Below are positions 45,263 through 55,800 of a stretch of 64,000 bases of DNA, one piece after another. Position numbers and translations under genes: made by a program. Within the stretch, counting starts at the first letter, position 1. Each line of letters begins with the position of its first letter. The notes beneath the pieces were generated by a model, which did not search any database, was not told where the DNA came from, and saw only the letters and a list, made by a program, of their open reading frames with translations. The DNA lies in the NCBI RefSeq assembly GCF_000332645.1, contig NZ_AMXN01000005.1, positions 186,001 to 250,000 on the forward strand. Direction: 5' to 3'. The DNA comes from Bacillus inaquosorum KCTC 13429 (GTDB lineage: Bacteria; Bacillota; Bacilli; Bacillales; Bacillaceae).

Positions 45263-48200
45263 CTATTCGCCGCCTCTCAATCTTTTATCTCGCTGATTGC
45301 GTATCCGCGTTTTTCTCTGTCCCTTGGATACAGCCGCCATTTCTTCTTTCTCCTCTTCACTTTCTTCTTGATCAGGACTGATAAATTGCGCTAAAGCAGC
45401 TACAGACGGGTATGTGAATAAAGTCACCACAGCCTCGTTGGTTCCCAATTCTTTATTTAAACGGTTTGTCACTTGTACAATGTCTAAAGAGCTGGCTCCC
45501 AAATCAAAAAAGTTATCATGTATGCCGACTTGCTCCAGACCCATGAAATCTTGCCAAATGCCGCATATGACCTGTTCTGTTTTGTTGCGGGGGGCGACAT
45601 ACGGATTATTCAATTCAGGTCGGGTGTGTAAGGCGCCCGTCTTCTTCTCCTCTTTCGCTATGCTATCGGCATTCATGGATATCCATTGCTTCATTCTGTG
45701 TCCCAAATCACCTGTTGAAACTAATAAATGGCGATTGTTGATATCTGACAGCACATATTGAAAAAGAGCTGCTCCTTCTTCAGGCAAAATGGCAAGTTCA
45801 GCAATAGATTCTCCGATAGTAGATTCAAGCTGGCCCCAGAAGTTCCATGCATCCCAGTTCACGCAAACCCAAGGAGTCTTGCTGCGCTGATTTACCCTCG
45901 CCGCAAAAGCATCCATATAAATATTCGCTGCAGAATAAGCTGAGAAACCGAGACCTCCAAGCAAAGCACTAATCGATGAAAATAAGAAACAAAAATCTAT
46001 ATTTTCGTTTTCTAATAGAGATTCAAGCACTTTCAATCCTCTGACTTTAGACTGGAACTGGTCTTCTCCGCCTTCAATCGTTGCAGGTATATCTGTAATC
46101 GCCCTGAAAGACGAACTTCCCGGAAGCCCGGCAGCGTGAAAGACGCCGTTCAGCTGGCCAAACTCAGTATGAACCTTTCTCATAACAGCCTGCATATCCG
46201 ACAGGCTTCCCGCATCTGCCTGAAGAGCTGTCACCTTTGCGCCTAACCGTTCCAATTCTTTTATTTTCAGGATTTTCGCCTTAATCGGATCATCTTCCTC
46301 ATGTTTCTCGCACCAGCTTTCCCACTGGCTGCGCTGCGGAAGTTCACTTCTTCCTGTCAGAATCAGACGGACGTTTCCTTCTTGTGCAAGCAGCTTTGAT
46401 AACACAAATCCGATTCCGCCAAGCCCTCCCGTAATAAGATAAACACCTTTCGGGCGGATCATATTCGGCAAGCCGGACGCTTTATTTAACTGAACAGGCT
46501 GATACATCTGCACCCATCGGCGGCGGTTTCGGTATGCGATAATTTGATCCTCGCCCGCTGCATCAGTTTCCGTCAGGATTTGGTCAATCAACTCCTCTTC
46601 TTTCCATGTCAATGTATCCGGTAAAGGAGGAATGTCGATGTTCCAGCACTTCAAATGGTTATATTCCTGCGGGATGACTTTCAACGGCCCCAAAATCGTC
46701 GATTTTTCAGCATTGATTTGTTCTTCTCCAGTCACCTCATGAATCCCGCTTGTCAGCACAAACATATTACATTCGTTCATTTGTTTTTGATTAGATGCCG
46801 CCTGTGCAGTGAAAATCAAACTATAATAGCCGTGTTCACTGTACGTGCTGAAAGTTTTGGAGGATTCCCCTTGCTCCGAAACACTCCACAGATGCATCAT
46901 ACAGTTTGGAAGTAGCCCGTCTGAAGCAAGTGAAGAAAATAAACGCTCATAATGTGTCCCATCAGCTGGATTGATGACATACAATCCGCTGTTTATTTTT
47001 TTGAATTGCCGGTCTCTCGTGACAATTACGGTCTCATGTCCTTGGCGGCGTATCGCTTGCACCAGCCGATCTCCAAAGGCTGTTCCTTCATGGAAAACCA
47101 GGGTTTTTCCGCTTTCAGCTGGCTGCTCTTTCTTTCGGCTGTCAGCGGACTTGATCTTTCTTTCCCATGACGGCAGATAGAACCATTGATCCATCGGTTT
47201 CTTTTTATTCCATTCATCAACTGCGGTGAAAGCAGCCGCATTGTCAGCCGCTTCTATCCAATAGCGTTTTTTCTCAAAAGGATAAGGCGGAAGCGATATC
47301 AGACGCTTAGGCTTATCACCGCCATACTGCCTCCAGTCAATTTCACAGCCGCAGACCCAAAGCTGACCTAATTTCTTCAAGAAATAGGAATGATCATGCG
47401 CTGGTTCTTGAACATGTCTGACGAGATTGACGATGTCATGCTGGCTAGATCTCTTCTTATGCCTTCTGGCAAATGTGCTTAACGTGCTGCCCGGTCCGAC
47501 TTCTATTAACAGAACGTTATCGTCACTCAAAATCTGTTCTAATCCTTCATGGAAGCGGACTGTGCCTCTTAAGTGCTGAGACCAATAAGCCGGGTCTGCT
47601 GCTTGTTCCGGTGTTATCCATGTTCCCGTTACATTCGAAACAAATGGAATCCGAGGGGTGTTCATATCCTGTTGCTTTACAATCGCGGCAAATTCCTCAA
47701 GAATGGGTTCCATCATATAAGAATGAAAAGCGTGAGAAGTATGCAGCTGGCGGCCGGCAACGCCCTTTTCTTCAAGGAGAACCGCAAACGTCTCAATGTC
47801 TTCGCTTTTTCCGGATACTACGCATAAGTCATGAGCATTGACAGCCGCAAGTGACAGACTGTTCGTAAGCAGCGGCTGCAGCTCTTCCTCTGATAGCTGA
47901 ACACTCATCATTGCTCCAGATTCCAGCTGCTGCATCAGCCTTCCCCGCTCCATTACGAGCGTTAAAGCCGTGTCTAATGAGAACACGCCTGACAGGCATG
48001 CAGCAGTGTATTCACCAATGCTGTGTCCAATCATATAATCCGGTGAGATGCCTGCACTTTGCAGCAGCTTTGCGAGCGCGTATTCAAAGATGAACAGCAG
48101 CGGCTGCACAACAGCGGTCTCCGTCAGCTTCGCCCCATCATTTGAATCTGGGAAGACGATCGCCTTCAAATCAATTTGTTGTGACTTCTGTGCGAAGGCA

Positions 48201-51200
48201 AAACAGCGGTCCGCTTCTTTCTGAAATACAGGTTCAGCTTCATATAAATCTTTCATCATATCAATATACTGAGAGCCTTGCCCGGAGAACATAAAGGCAG
48301 TCGGGCGCCCGCTGTGTCTTTGATAGGCTGTGAGCTCTGCACCGCTTTCCCATTCCGTTGATTTTGAGAGCACGACCGCTTTTCGGTATGAAAATTGTTT
48401 TCTGCCAACTTGCAAGGTGTATGCCACATCCTCTAACGGAACGTTTGGATGCGTTCGAAGAAATTCCTTCAATCGATTTGTCATCTGCTCTAAGGCTGTG
48501 TCTGTTTTTGCTGACAGAACTAGCAAATGCCGCTGGCTCTCGGAAGCTTCTCTGCCTGACTCCGGCTCTTCTTCCAGTACAATGTGCGCATTTGTGCCGC
48601 CAATTCCGAAGGAGCTGACACCCGCCCGCCTTGGATCAGCGGATTCCTTCCAGTATGTCGCTTCGGTATTGACATAAAATGGCGTCCGGTCAAAATGAAT
48701 ATGCGGATTAGGTGTTGTGTAGTTCAAGCTTGGCAAAATTGTTTTATGTTTTAGCGATAAAACGGCCTTAAAGAGTCCGGCAATCCCGGCAGCGCTGTTT
48801 AAATGTCCAACATTGCTTTTCACTGACCCGATTGGAATTGACATTGGCCTGCCACTTTTAAAAACCTGGCTCAGCGCTTCCATTTCGATTGGATCACCCA
48901 TTTTTGTACCGGTTCCGTGAGCTTCGATATACCCTACTGTGTTCGGATCAATCCCTGCATTCTCATATGCATTCTTTAACACTTCGGCCTGGCCTTCTAC
49001 GCTCGGGGCGGTAAAACCAACTTTTCGGCTTCCGTCATTATTCATTCCGACCCCTTTTATGACCGCATAAATGGTATGCCCTTCTTTAACGGCGTCCTCA
49101 TATCTTTTTAAAACGACAATCCCCGCGCCATCGCCAAAAACTGTGCCGCCTGCATCCTCATCAAAAGGACGGCAATGCCCATCAGGTGATTGAATCATGC
49201 CATCCTGATAAACATAGCCTGACCGCAAAGGTGTGCTGACAGTTACGCCTCCCGCAAGCGCCGCGTCACATGCTCCGTTTTGCAGCGCTTGACATGCCGC
49301 TCCAATATTGACTAAAGAAGTGGAGCAGGCTGTTTGCATTGTGATGCTCGGCCCATGCAGGTTTAATTTATAAGCAAGCTGGGTACTGAAAAATTCTCTG
49401 TCATTTAACAGCATGGAGCTAAACTGTTCAGTCCCATCCAGTTTCCCTGCGAAACGTGTAATCCATTCGAGGTTCGGGCTTGTCCCAGTGTAGACGCCGA
49501 TTTTCCCTGTTGTCCGCTCAGGGTCGCAGCCCGCATCTTCTAAGGCCTCCCAGGCACATTCATGTAAAAGCCTGAATTGCGGATCCATCAATTCTGCTTC
49601 TCTTGAGGAATATTGGAAAAAATCCGCATCAAACATATCAGAGTTCTCGATGATCCCCTTCGCTTTTACATAATCGGGGTGCTGCAAGAGCTGGTCATCA
49701 ATGCCTGACGCTTTTAATTCTTCATCCGTAAAGAAGCTGATAGTTTCTTTGCCGTTTACGAGATTATTCCAAAACTCATCCAAATTGCCGGCTCCCGGAA
49801 AACGCCCTGCCATACCGATAATCGCGATATCAGATCCCTGACCGTTCAGACGGCTTTGCGACACCTTTTGATGCTGCGTCATTTCTGGCTGCCCGGCCTT
49901 CGTTTGAACCTGTTGATGAAGATGCTTCGCCAGGCTGCGAACTGCGGCAAATTGATAAAGCAGAACTGGTTCCACCTTCCAATTCAACTGATCTGTTAAT
50001 TTTGCCGCTAATTGAGAGATATCAAGCGACGTAGCCCCCAGCTCAAAAAACGGCGCATCATCGTCAAGCTCATTGAATCCAAAATGCTTTATGACAATTT
50101 CTCTGATTGTCTTTTCAATAGCAGATAACGGCATTGCACGAAACGGTTCTGCCGGCTGGTGAGGCTCATCTTCTTCAAGTTCAGCCCGTACTAAGCCGTC
50201 AGGCAACGGGAAATGCTGCTTTGTAAAAGGGTAAGTCGGCAGAGCTAACCTTTTATTATGCTGAGGTTCATGCAGGACGCTGAAATCAACCTCAGACCCG
50301 AGACTCCACAACGCTCCGTATATATGTAACTTTAAAACGTCTGTGTGTCCTTGTGTGCCGAGATCACCTGTCATGCCAATTGATTGGCGCTCTGTAAACA
50401 CTGATGCCCCCTGAGTCAAACGCAGGTCTATGCAAATAGCAGGTTCCTCCCGCAAACAAGACGAGATGTGTTCAAAAAACCGTATCGGCTTGCAGATTTG
50501 GCCGGCCCAATAACTGGCATCCGCTGCTTCGTCATCTGTTATCACTTTTCCAGTGACAGATGAAACGACTGGAATGTCTGGTGACTTCATGTCCAGCGTG
50601 CCAAGGAAGTGCATGAATTCTTCCGCAGCGTCGACCAGCAGATCCGATTGATACGCGATATCCCCATCAAATAACTCAGCAGCAATCCCTTTTTGTTCAA
50701 GCCGCTCCTTCAGCTGATACACATCCTCTGGCAAACCGGAGACGGCACAATACCGCTCATCAATCAGCGCAAGGGATAATGATTTTTCTAAGTATTGAAC
50801 GATATCCGGTTCTGACAGGCTGACACCGAGCATTTTTCCTGCCGGCGACATACTGATTAACTCTCCGCGTTTATATGCGGCTGCGGCCCCTTCTTCAAAG
50901 GAAAACATCCCTGCCGCGCAGGCCGCCGTAAACTCCCCGAATCCCCGCCCGATAAAGCGGTCTGGTGTTATGCCGATGTGCTGTAAGAAACGGACTGCGG
51001 CGTATTCCATGATGAACGACACCGCATGGACCAATCCCAGATTTTCCTCTTCCCGGTACGTTTCTGGAGCAGAAATACATGCTTTAAAGAAGCTGAGTAC
51101 ATCCTGCTGAAAAGCATTTTGCACCTTTTCAAGGCAAGCATCGACTTCTTTTTTGAACAGGTTTTCCGTGCGGTACAGCTGTGCATATCGGCCAAAGCCC

Positions 51201-52816
51201 TCTTGAACGTCTCCCGCAAATACAAACATGGTGCTGCTTGGAACAACCGCCGATTCGGTGATTTGTTTTTTATGCCGATGTTCAGAAAGCTGATCAAGAA
51301 GATCCTTTTGATGTGAAGCAACAAAGGAGATTCTGTACTGGAATTGCTTTCTGCCAAGCTGTAACGTACGGGCTATGGCTGGCAGCGGCGCTTTCGGGTT
51401 CCGGCGAAGAAAATCAGCCAATTGATCCATTGAACGGGTAAGCTCCTGCCTTGTTCTCGCAGAAAGAACAACAAGCTCAGGACCGCCGGCTGGCATTTCA
51501 TCAGTATGAGATGGGGGCTCTTCAAGGACAACGTGAGCATTAGCGCCGCCGATTCCAAAGGCGCTCACGCCGGCTCTTCTCGGCCCTTGCAGAGATTCCC
51601 ATTCAGTCAGCTCTGTATTTACAAAAAACGGCGTGTTCTCAAACTTGATGCGCGGGTTCGATTTTTGATAGTGAAAAGCGGGCGGCAGCATTTTATGATG
51701 GAGAATCATAACGGTTTTTATAAATCCCGCTACCCCGGAGGCGGCGTCCAGATGCCCGATATTCGCTTTGACAGAACCAATTCGGCAATATGCTTTTTTA
51801 TCTGTATTGAAAGCACGGGTCAGCGCCTCAATTTCAATCGGATCTCCGACAGGCGTTCCTGTCCCGTGGGCCTCAACATAACCAATGCTTTCCGGTTCCG
51901 TTTCCGCCATCTCCATAGCTGTGGCAATGACATTCGCCTGGCCTTCAGCACTTGGAGCCGTATACCCAGCCTTATTGTTTCCATCATTATTAATTGCAGA
52001 GCCCTTGATGACCGCATAAATCACATCACCGTCAGCTTGTGCGTCTTTCAATCGCTTTAACGCCACCACTCCGGCTCCTTCACCAAAAATGGTTCCGTTC
52101 GCCTTTTCGTCAAACGGACGGCAATGACCATCTGCTGAATAGATCATTCCTTCCTGATAAAGGTACCCAGATATATGCGGCAGGCTCAGGGTAACACCTC
52201 CGGCTAATGCAAGGTCACATTCTCCTCCAATCAAGCCCTGGCACGCCATATGTATCGCGACAAGAGAAGTCGAGCAAGCGGTTTGAACTGATACACTCGG
52301 CCCTTTCAAATTAAGTTTATAAGCGATTCGTGACGCAAACGACGAATCATTTAAATGCATGATTTGAAAAGCGTCTTCATTCTTATGAAGAGAAGACATA
52401 TGACGGCCCATCCAGGACAAATTGCTGGAAGCACCAGCATACAGCCCGATCAGCCCGTTAAACCGTTCAGCGTCACAGCCCGCATGCTCCAGCGCCTCCC
52501 AGGTACATTCATGCATGAGTCTGATTTGCGGATCCATCAAGGCAGCTTCTCTCGGTGAATAGCCGAAAAACTCCGCGTCAAAGTCCGAAACCTCATCAAT
52601 GATCGGTTTTGCTTTTACATATGCCTCTTGACGAAGCAGCGTCTCATCTACCCCGGCTTCTTTTAGTTCTTCATCGGTAAATTGAGTGACCGATTCTATT
52701 CCTTTTGAAATGTTGCTCCAATACTCATCAATGTTTGCCGCGCCTGGAAACTTGCCCGCCATACCGACTACCGCTATTTCCAGTCCTGTTTCTGTCCATT
52801 GTTTCTCGTCAGCCAT
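45263..52816 (-). CDS. amiL: Bimodular PKS: KS-AT(inactive)-ACP-KS-AT-KR-ACP
   Basis: 2517 residues. Module one: KS about 10-430 (TACSTS, EAHGTGT, NIGHL), an AT-shaped domain about 530-830 whose active-site GHSxG is replaced by GRGFGE and whose specificity segment reads AYQSD, and an ACP about 905-975 (GATSLD). Module two: KS about 1005-1430, AT about 1530-1810 with intact GHSIGEY and HAFHS (malonyl), KR with a structural half about 1880-2090 and catalytic half about 2110-2290 (GGLGGIG; SSISALLGGLGFSAYSAAN), and ACP about 2385-2455 (GASSLD). Without a KR the first module keeps its ketone, as needed for ring closure by aldol; the second reduces. Ends one base before the next gene. Symbol deduced from order. 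Confidence 0.87.
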   Translation of the reverse strand: MADEKQWTETGLEIAVVGMAGKFPGAANIDEYWSNISKGIESVTQFTDEELKEAGVDETLLRQEAYVKAKPIIDEVSDFDAEFFGYSPREAALMDPQIRLMHECTWEALEHAGCDAERFNGLIGLYAGASSNLSWMGRHMSSLHKNEDAFQIMHLNDSSFASRIAYKLNLKGPSVSVQTACSTSLVAIHMACQGLIGGECDLALAGGVTLSLPHISGYLYQEGMIYSADGHCRPFDEKANGTIFGEGAGVVALKRLKDAQADGDVIYAVIKGSAINNDGNNKAGYTAPSAEGQANVIATAMEMAETEPESIGYVEAHGTGTPVGDPIEIEALTRAFNTDKKAYCRIGSVKANIGHLDAASGVAGFIKTVMILHHKMLPPAFHYQKSNPRIKFENTPFFVNTELTEWESLQGPRRAGVSAFGIGGANAHVVLEEPPSHTDEMPAGGPELVVLSARTRQELTRSMDQLADFLRRNPKAPLPAIARTLQLGRKQFQYRISFVASHQKDLLDQLSEHRHKKQITESAVVPSSTMFVFAGDVQEGFGRYAQLYRTENLFKKEVDACLEKVQNAFQQDVLSFFKACISAPETYREEENLGLVHAVSFIMEYAAVRFLQHIGITPDRFIGRGFGEFTAACAAGMFSFEEGAAAAYKRGELISMSPAGKMLGVSLSEPDIVQYLEKSLSLALIDERYCAVSGLPEDVYQLKERLEQKGIAAELFDGDIAYQSDLLVDAAEEFMHFLGTLDMKSPDIPVVSSVTGKVITDDEAADASYWAGQICKPIRFFEHISSCLREEPAICIDLRLTQGASVFTERQSIGMTGDLGTQGHTDVLKLHIYGALWSLGSEVDFSVLHEPQHNKRLALPTYPFTKQHFPLPDGLVRAELEEDEPHQPAEPFRAMPLSAIEKTIREIVIKHFGFNELDDDAPFFELGATSLDISQLAAKLTDQLNWKVEPVLLYQFAAVRSLAKHLHQQVQTKAGQPEMTQHQKVSQSRLNGQGSDIAIIGMAGRFPGAGNLDEFWNNLVNGKETISFFTDEELKASGIDDQLLQHPDYVKAKGIIENSDMFDADFFQYSSREAELMDPQFRLLHECAWEALEDAGCDPERTTGKIGVYTGTSPNLEWITRFAGKLDGTEQFSSMLLNDREFFSTQLAYKLNLHGPSITMQTACSTSLVNIGAACQALQNGACDAALAGGVTVSTPLRSGYVYQDGMIQSPDGHCRPFDEDAGGTVFGDGAGIVVLKRYEDAVKEGHTIYAVIKGVGMNNDGSRKVGFTAPSVEGQAEVLKNAYENAGIDPNTVGYIEAHGTGTKMGDPIEMEALSQVFKSGRPMSIPIGSVKSNVGHLNSAAGIAGLFKAVLSLKHKTILPSLNYTTPNPHIHFDRTPFYVNTEATYWKESADPRRAGVSSFGIGGTNAHIVLEEEPESGREASESQRHLLVLSAKTDTALEQMTNRLKEFLRTHPNVPLEDVAYTLQVGRKQFSYRKAVVLSKSTEWESGAELTAYQRHSGRPTAFMFSGQGSQYIDMMKDLYEAEPVFQKEADRCFAFAQKSQQIDLKAIVFPDSNDGAKLTETAVVQPLLFIFEYALAKLLQSAGISPDYMIGHSIGEYTAACLSGVFSLDTALTLVMERGRLMQQLESGAMMSVQLSEEELQPLLTNSLSLAAVNAHDLCVVSGKSEDIETFAVLLEEKGVAGRQLHTSHAFHSYMMEPILEEFAAIVKQQDMNTPRIPFVSNVTGTWITPEQAADPAYWSQHLRGTVRFHEGLEQILSDDNVLLIEVGPGSTLSTFARRHKKRSSQHDIVNLVRHVQEPAHDHSYFLKKLGQLWVCGCEIDWRQYGGDKPKRLISLPPYPFEKKRYWIEAADNAAAFTAVDEWNKKKPMDQWFYLPSWERKIKSADSRKKEQPAESGKTLVFHEGTAFGDRLVQAIRRQGHETVIVTRDRQFKKINSGLYVINPADGTHYERLFSSLASDGLLPNCMMHLWSVSEQGESSKTFSTYSEHGYYSLIFTAQAASNQKQMNECNMFVLTSGIHEVTGEEQINAEKSTILGPLKVIPQEYNHLKCWNIDIPPLPDTLTWKEEELIDQILTETDAAGEDQIIAYRNRRRWVQMYQPVQLNKASGLPNMIRPKGVYLITGGLGGIGFVLSKLLAQEGNVRLILTGRSELPQRSQWESWCEKHEEDDPIKAKILKIKELERLGAKVTALQADAGSLSDMQAVMRKVHTEFGQLNGVFHAAGLPGSSSFRAITDIPATIEGGEDQFQSKVRGLKVLESLLENENIDFCFLFSSISALLGGLGFSAYSAANIYMDAFAARVNQRSKTPWVCVNWDAWNFWGQLESTIGESIAELAILPEEGAALFQYVLSDINNRHLLVSTGDLGHRMKQWISMNADSIAKEEKKTGALHTRPELNNPYVAPRNKTEQVICGIWQDFMGLEQVGIHDNFFDLGASSLDIVQVTNRLNKELGTNEAVVTLFTYPSVAALAQFISPDQEESEEEKEEMAAVSKGQRKTRIRNQRDKRLRGGE

Positions 52817-52833
52817 GGAAATCAGCCTCCCAT

Positions 52834-55800
52834 CTATTTTCGTCTCATTCGCTGTTTTCGCCGATTTTTCCCTTCATTTATGGCTTTTTGGCGATCTGGC
52901 TCTATTCCTTTTATGTGTAAGTCATCACCGCTTTGCTGTGCTTTGACAGCTTGGGTTAATGATGCAACCGTCGGGTGGGCATACATCATCACAACCGGGA
53001 TATCCACGCCAAGCTCGTTTTTGATTCTCCCGCTCACCTGAAGCAGATCAAGTGAAGAGGCTCCTAATTCAAAGAAATTCATATTTACATCTGTCTCAGA
53101 ATGAAAATAATCTTTGAAAATATTCATTAACCTTTCTTCAAGTGTGTCCAATCGGTCTTTTGTCAGCACATGCGCTGCGGTTTGTCTGTCCTCTTTCACA
53201 TAGCTGTCTTTCATTCGTTTGTTTACATCCTGCAGCGAAATCAGGACTTGCGGGTAGCGCAGCTGCAAAGCTCTCATAAACGCTTTCGCTCCTTGAGCCG
53301 GCAGGATTCCTTGGTGTTGCTCCTCTTTGTCCACTATCTTCGAAAGAATGGCTGCCGTTTCTGATTCATATGCCATCCCTACTTGTTCCCAACGGTCCCA
53401 GTTAACCGTCACCATGTTTTCACCTTCTTTTCGGCATGCGTGAGCATAACTGTCCAAGAATGCGTTTGATGCAGCGTAGCCGACTTGGCCCCCCGCTCCT
53501 AAAAATGAAACAAGAGAGGAACAAATGAAGAAGAAGTCCGGCTGTTTGTTTCTAAGCGCTTTTCTTAACAGAGCGGTTCCGGTTATTTTGGCTTTCGCCA
53601 TATGCCTCTCATCGTCTGGTGTCCTTGCGTGAATCACTTTGCCATCAGGAATGCCTGCTGCATGAATAACGCCATGAATGGCTTGTCCGAAACGAGATTC
53701 TGCCGTTTGCAAGGCTTTTTGAAGCTCTGTCTCGTCTGAAATATCCGCCTGCAATACCAGCACCTCGGCTCCAGCCTTCTCGAGCTCTTCCACAGCCTTG
53801 AGTTTTTTGGCTGTATCGTCATTTGCTCTTAGTTTATCGGGCAGTCCTGTCCGGCTTAGCAGCACAAGCTTTGCTTGAACTGTTTCAGCTAAATGAGATG
53901 CAAGAGATAATCCAATCCCCCCAAGGCCGCCTGTAATGATATAAACTCCTTTATGCCTGAGATTGCCGGCCATATCAATCTCATCTTGCTTGCGAGGCTG
54001 CTTCGCCTGCCGAATCCATCTGCTGTTTCCGCGATAAGCCACAATAGGCTGATCATCCTCTTTTTTAAGTTCATAAGAAATCATTTCAGGCCAGCTTGAT
54101 TGACCGAGTCGCGGGTCCGGACAAAGATCAACAGCTTTACAGCTGATCTGCTTATACTCTTGCGGAATGGTCAAACAGACTCCGGTCAGCGCAGCCTGAT
54201 GAGGCTGAAGATCCTCCATTCCCGTCACATCGTGAGCTTGATTGGTCACTACGGTCATGTTTAACCTTTTGTTGCTCTCTGTCCCAAGTAAACGGACAAG
54301 ATCAAGGAGAGGAAGATAACCGGCTATTGTGTGCTCTGCAATATCTCCATCACGACCATCACAGTCTTGCAGCCACATCCAGATGATTTCATCAGGGATA
54401 AACCCCCTTGCATTCAGTTCATCCAGCAGCTTCCGAAAGTGGGCCGTATCACGATGGTTTACCGTAAACGTGTTTCTGTCTGTTTCCGCAAAGTAATCAC
54501 CCGGGTGGACAGACACGGCTTCCGCTTGCTGTTTTAGGAGATATTGGCTGACATTACTGTTTTCTTCAAAGACAAGTATCCTCTTTCCTTGATGAGTGAA
54601 TGTCTCATTGACTGGTTCCATTCGTTCCCAGAACGGTACGGAAAACCACTTATCAAAAGGAAGCTGTTTTTCACTTGAAGCAACGTTTAATTTCAATTCG
54701 TTTTTGATCTTTTCTTCCATGCCGCCCTGAGATGTTTGCGGATCGGGAAATACTTGATGCTCAAAAGGATAAGTCGGAAGCGGGACCCTTTCGTATGAGC
54801 CCCCTTGGCGAAAGTGCTCCCAGTTCATGTTTACACCATGCGTCCAAAGCCTGCCGATGCGGTTTAACAGATAGACACGATCAGATGATACTTCCTTTGG
54901 ATGCCTGATCATGTTTACCGCAGCATGTTGCTCCGTCATAAAACCCTCATGTTTTCTCACAAACTGCGTCAACGTGTTTCCTGGCCCGATCTCAACAAAT
55001 ACAACATTGCCCATTTGTAAAAGTGTGTTCAGCCCTGAATGAAAATCAACCTTTTCCATGATTTGTGAAGCCCAGTATTTCGGATCTGCGGCCTGCTCTG
55101 CTTGTATCCAATCGCCTGTCACATTTGAAATAAACGGAAGGACGGGTGCTGTGAATTCCATATCTTGCAGAATATCAGCAAAACGAGATGCTGCCGGCTT
55201 CATCATGCTTGAATGAAACGCATGGGACGTTTTTAAGTGCTGAATTGCCACTCCTTTCGACTGAAGGCGCGCGGCAAAAGCATTGATTGGCTCCATAAGA
55301 CCTGATACAACCGATAAATCAGAGCTGTTTGAAGCCGACAGCTCAACCCCCTCTGTCAATTCCATTTCTGTCTCTCTGCCAGACAGTCTGACGCTCAACA
55401 TTTCTCCCTCCGGCATTTCCTGCATCAATCGGCCTCTCATCACAACCATATGAAGCGCGTCTTCCAATGAACAAATGCCTGACAGACAGGCTGCCGTTAA
55501 TTCCCCTATGCTGTGGCCAATCATGTATTGCGGTTTTAAACCTTTTTTGCTCAAGAAGGACGCCAGCGCATATTCAAAAGAAAATAAAATAGGCTGCGTA
55601 TATGAGGTTTCATGGATAAGCTGTTCGGCTTCTTTGCTTTCTGCCTCATTAGCCGGAAACATGATGCTTCTAATATTGAGTCCTTCCTCAGCTTGCAGAA
55701 TGGTAAAACAGCGCTCCAGCTCCTCCTGGAATACGGGCTCCATTTCATACAGTTGTTTCCCCATATTGACGTATTGAGAGCCTTGCCCGGAAAACATAAA

